Shown here in pieces: positions 4,259 through 5,433 of a stretch of DNA of 5,433 bases. This DNA comes from an uncultured Oscillospiraceae bacterium (lineage in GTDB: Bacteria > Bacillota_A > Clostridia > Oscillospirales > Acutalibacteraceae): positions 1 through 5,433 of the forward strand of contig USGR01000078.1 in assembly GCA_900554165.1 (NCBI GenBank), read 5' to 3'. The notes under the pieces were generated by a model. That model was not told the DNA's origin. It saw only the letters and a program-made list of their open reading frames with translations, and did not search any database. Position 1 is the stretch's first letter; each line of letters opens with the position of its first letter. The translations under genes and the position numbers were made by a program.

Positions 4259-5433
4259 CTATTTTACTGATATTACATTCACCGATGATACTGAAGCAAC
4301 AGTTATTGTACCCTTGCCGGAGCCCGCTAAATAAGCCCCTCCGCTCATGCATTCATATGTTTTTACCACATTGCACGCTTCATCTAAGCAGTCGATTGAC
4401 TCGCTTTTCAAAACATATGTATGATTTTCCTGCTTTAGTACCGACGCAATCTCCGTGTCATATGATTTTCTCGACTGCTCTTTGCCGTCTGATGCTATGT
4501 TTACTACTGTGTAATTAAGCGTAGAACTGCCAAGCAGCAACGCCGCCTGAGAGCCGTATACGTCATAATCAGCAAGCTGTTCGCCGTTATATGACAGCTC
4601 GCTTTGCTTGGCTAATTTGTCAGTCACCGTCGCACAAAGGCTATCGCCTACAAGCAAGAAATTACCGTTAGTCAGCTGCTCAATCGACAAAATTACGACG
4701 CCGTCATATGTCGCCTCTGCCACAGGCTTGTCGCTGTTTAAAGCATATTTTGAAATGGTTGAGCGATAATATCCGCCTGAAGCAGTGACAGTTGCTACAA
4801 TAATATGCTTTCCGTCTTTGCAGACGCATAACGATGTTACATCTCCGCTCGTTACATGATGCGTGGATTTCTCTATAAAATTTTTGTTATAAACCTTTAT
4901 TTCAGCAGAGTATCCGCTTACCGTTGTCGCCACTGCCAATGTTCCGTTTTCCGCCATATCGGCGGTTATTATGGAATTATCCGTTTTCTTTTTGAACAGC
5001 GTTTCATAGTTATTATCCACCCTGAACACGCTCGCACCCCTGTCGTATATAAGCGTGCGCGTCTGCGTAGCGCAAATAGCAGGAGAATTATATCCATGAA
5101 GTATGCTGCGTACCTGTTTGCCGTTTTTATTATAAATTGCTAAGGATGTATCAGTGAATGTCAGAACGTTATTTCCCTGCATATATACCGATTTTATCCC
5201 CCTGTCCGGCTCGGTTACCGGATAGCCGTTGCCGCCGCCCATTGACGCCCACATCATTCGGCTCCACTCAACAAGGCCGCCAGGCGATTTTGTATTAAGA
5301 AAGAGCAGAGTTATTATTACAGCTATTATAATAACCGTACTTATTATTGCTCTGATAAAAGCGGCCTTTTTATTTTTTGCGCGCTTTCCTTTTATTACCG
5401 TAAAGCTTTGTCCGGCGTTGTTTGCGGCAGCAG
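4259..5433 (-). CDS. DUF5711-like membrane-anchored protein, N-terminus outside the window
   Basis: The frame has no stop up to the right edge and contributes 390 visible residues. The first Met visible (5255-5257) is not the start: the 58 codons before it encode a basic segment (KGKRAKNKK, visible residues 14-22) and a strong transmembrane helix (about 28-45, rich in Ile and Val). By the positive-inside rule the rest lies outside the cytoplasm. It consists of repeated short beta-strand units with Asn/Asp-Gly turns (AIYNKNGKQV, KVYNKNF, CVCKDGKHIIVAT), as in WD40-like or beta-propeller folds. The GNGYPV, SNP-like and YDRGASVFRVDN segments match my memory of the DUF5711 family found in Clostridia. 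The function of that family is unknown. It has seven cysteines in the predicted external part. It ends with TAG. No terminator separates it from the next gene, so read-through may add to the strong promoter there. No repeats of propeller blades could be counted reliably by eye. Confidence 0.8.
   Translation of the reverse strand, partial: AAANNAGQSFTVIKGKRAKNKKAAFIRAIISTVIIIAVIITLLFLNTKSPGGLVEWSRMMWASMGGGNGYPVTEPDRGIKSVYMQGNNVLTFTDTSLAIYNKNGKQVRSILHGYNSPAICATQTRTLIYDRGASVFRVDNNYETLFKKKTDNSIITADMAENGTLAVATTVSGYSAEIKVYNKNFIEKSTHHVTSGDVTSLCVCKDGKHIIVATVTASGGYYRSTISKYALNSDKPVAEATYDGVVILSIEQLTNGNFLLVGDSLCATVTDKLAKQSELSYNGEQLADYDVYGSQAALLLGSSTLNYTVVNIASDGKEQSRKSYDTEIASVLKQENHTYVLKSESIDCLDEACNVVKTYECMSGGAYLAGSGKGTITVASVSSVNVISVK

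Overview
The window looks like a piece of chromosome from a low-GC Gram-positive bacterium, most likely a member of the Clostridia (Bacillota). The reasons are purine-rich Shine-Dalgarno sites, housekeeping sigma-A-type promoters, perfect intrinsic terminators, a glycine tRNA with an encoded CCA end, and the gene set (DUF5711-like protein, CvpA-like protein, PgsA-type phosphatidyltransferase, zinc-finger Clp ATPase). This assignment is inference from gene content. No marker here fixes the genus.

Every gene lies on the minus strand, so transcription runs from high to low coordinates. From the right edge: (1) a DUF5711-like membrane-anchored protein whose frame is open to the window edge (4259-5433, N-terminus missing); (2) an 87-nt gap carrying a near-consensus promoter (TTGACA, 17 nt, TAAAAT); (3) a CvpA-family membrane protein (3478-4170); (4) a PgsA-type CDP-alcohol phosphatidyltransferase (2814-3404); (5) a ClpE-like AAA+ unfoldase with an N-terminal Cys4 zinc finger (471-2801), whose Shine-Dalgarno overlaps the pgsA stop codon; (6) a 15-bp-stem terminator (399-431); (7) a free-standing tRNA-Gly(TCC) at 268-341 with its own promoter and terminator; (8) about 250 nt of non-coding DNA with several stacked hairpins, including a perfect 42-bp palindrome; and (9) the first six codons of another gene, with a consensus AGGAGG ribosome binding site, cut by the left edge.

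The cvpA-like, pgsA and clpE-like genes form a probable operon: one strong promoter ahead, short gaps, and the first clear terminator only after clpE. It combines a membrane protein of uncertain role, an enzyme of anionic phospholipid synthesis and a protein unfoldase expected to work with ClpP. No CtsR or CIRCE operator is visible in its promoter region, so the unfoldase would be expressed with membrane-lipid functions rather than by the classical heat-shock repressors.

I found no mobile element, CRISPR array, toxin-antitoxin pair or clear sign of gene transfer. This is mostly an ordinary housekeeping region. The parts most worth a second look are the hairpin-rich spacer at 21-267, the unusual company of the zinc-finger Clp ATPase, and the cysteine content of the apparently exported DUF5711-like domain.
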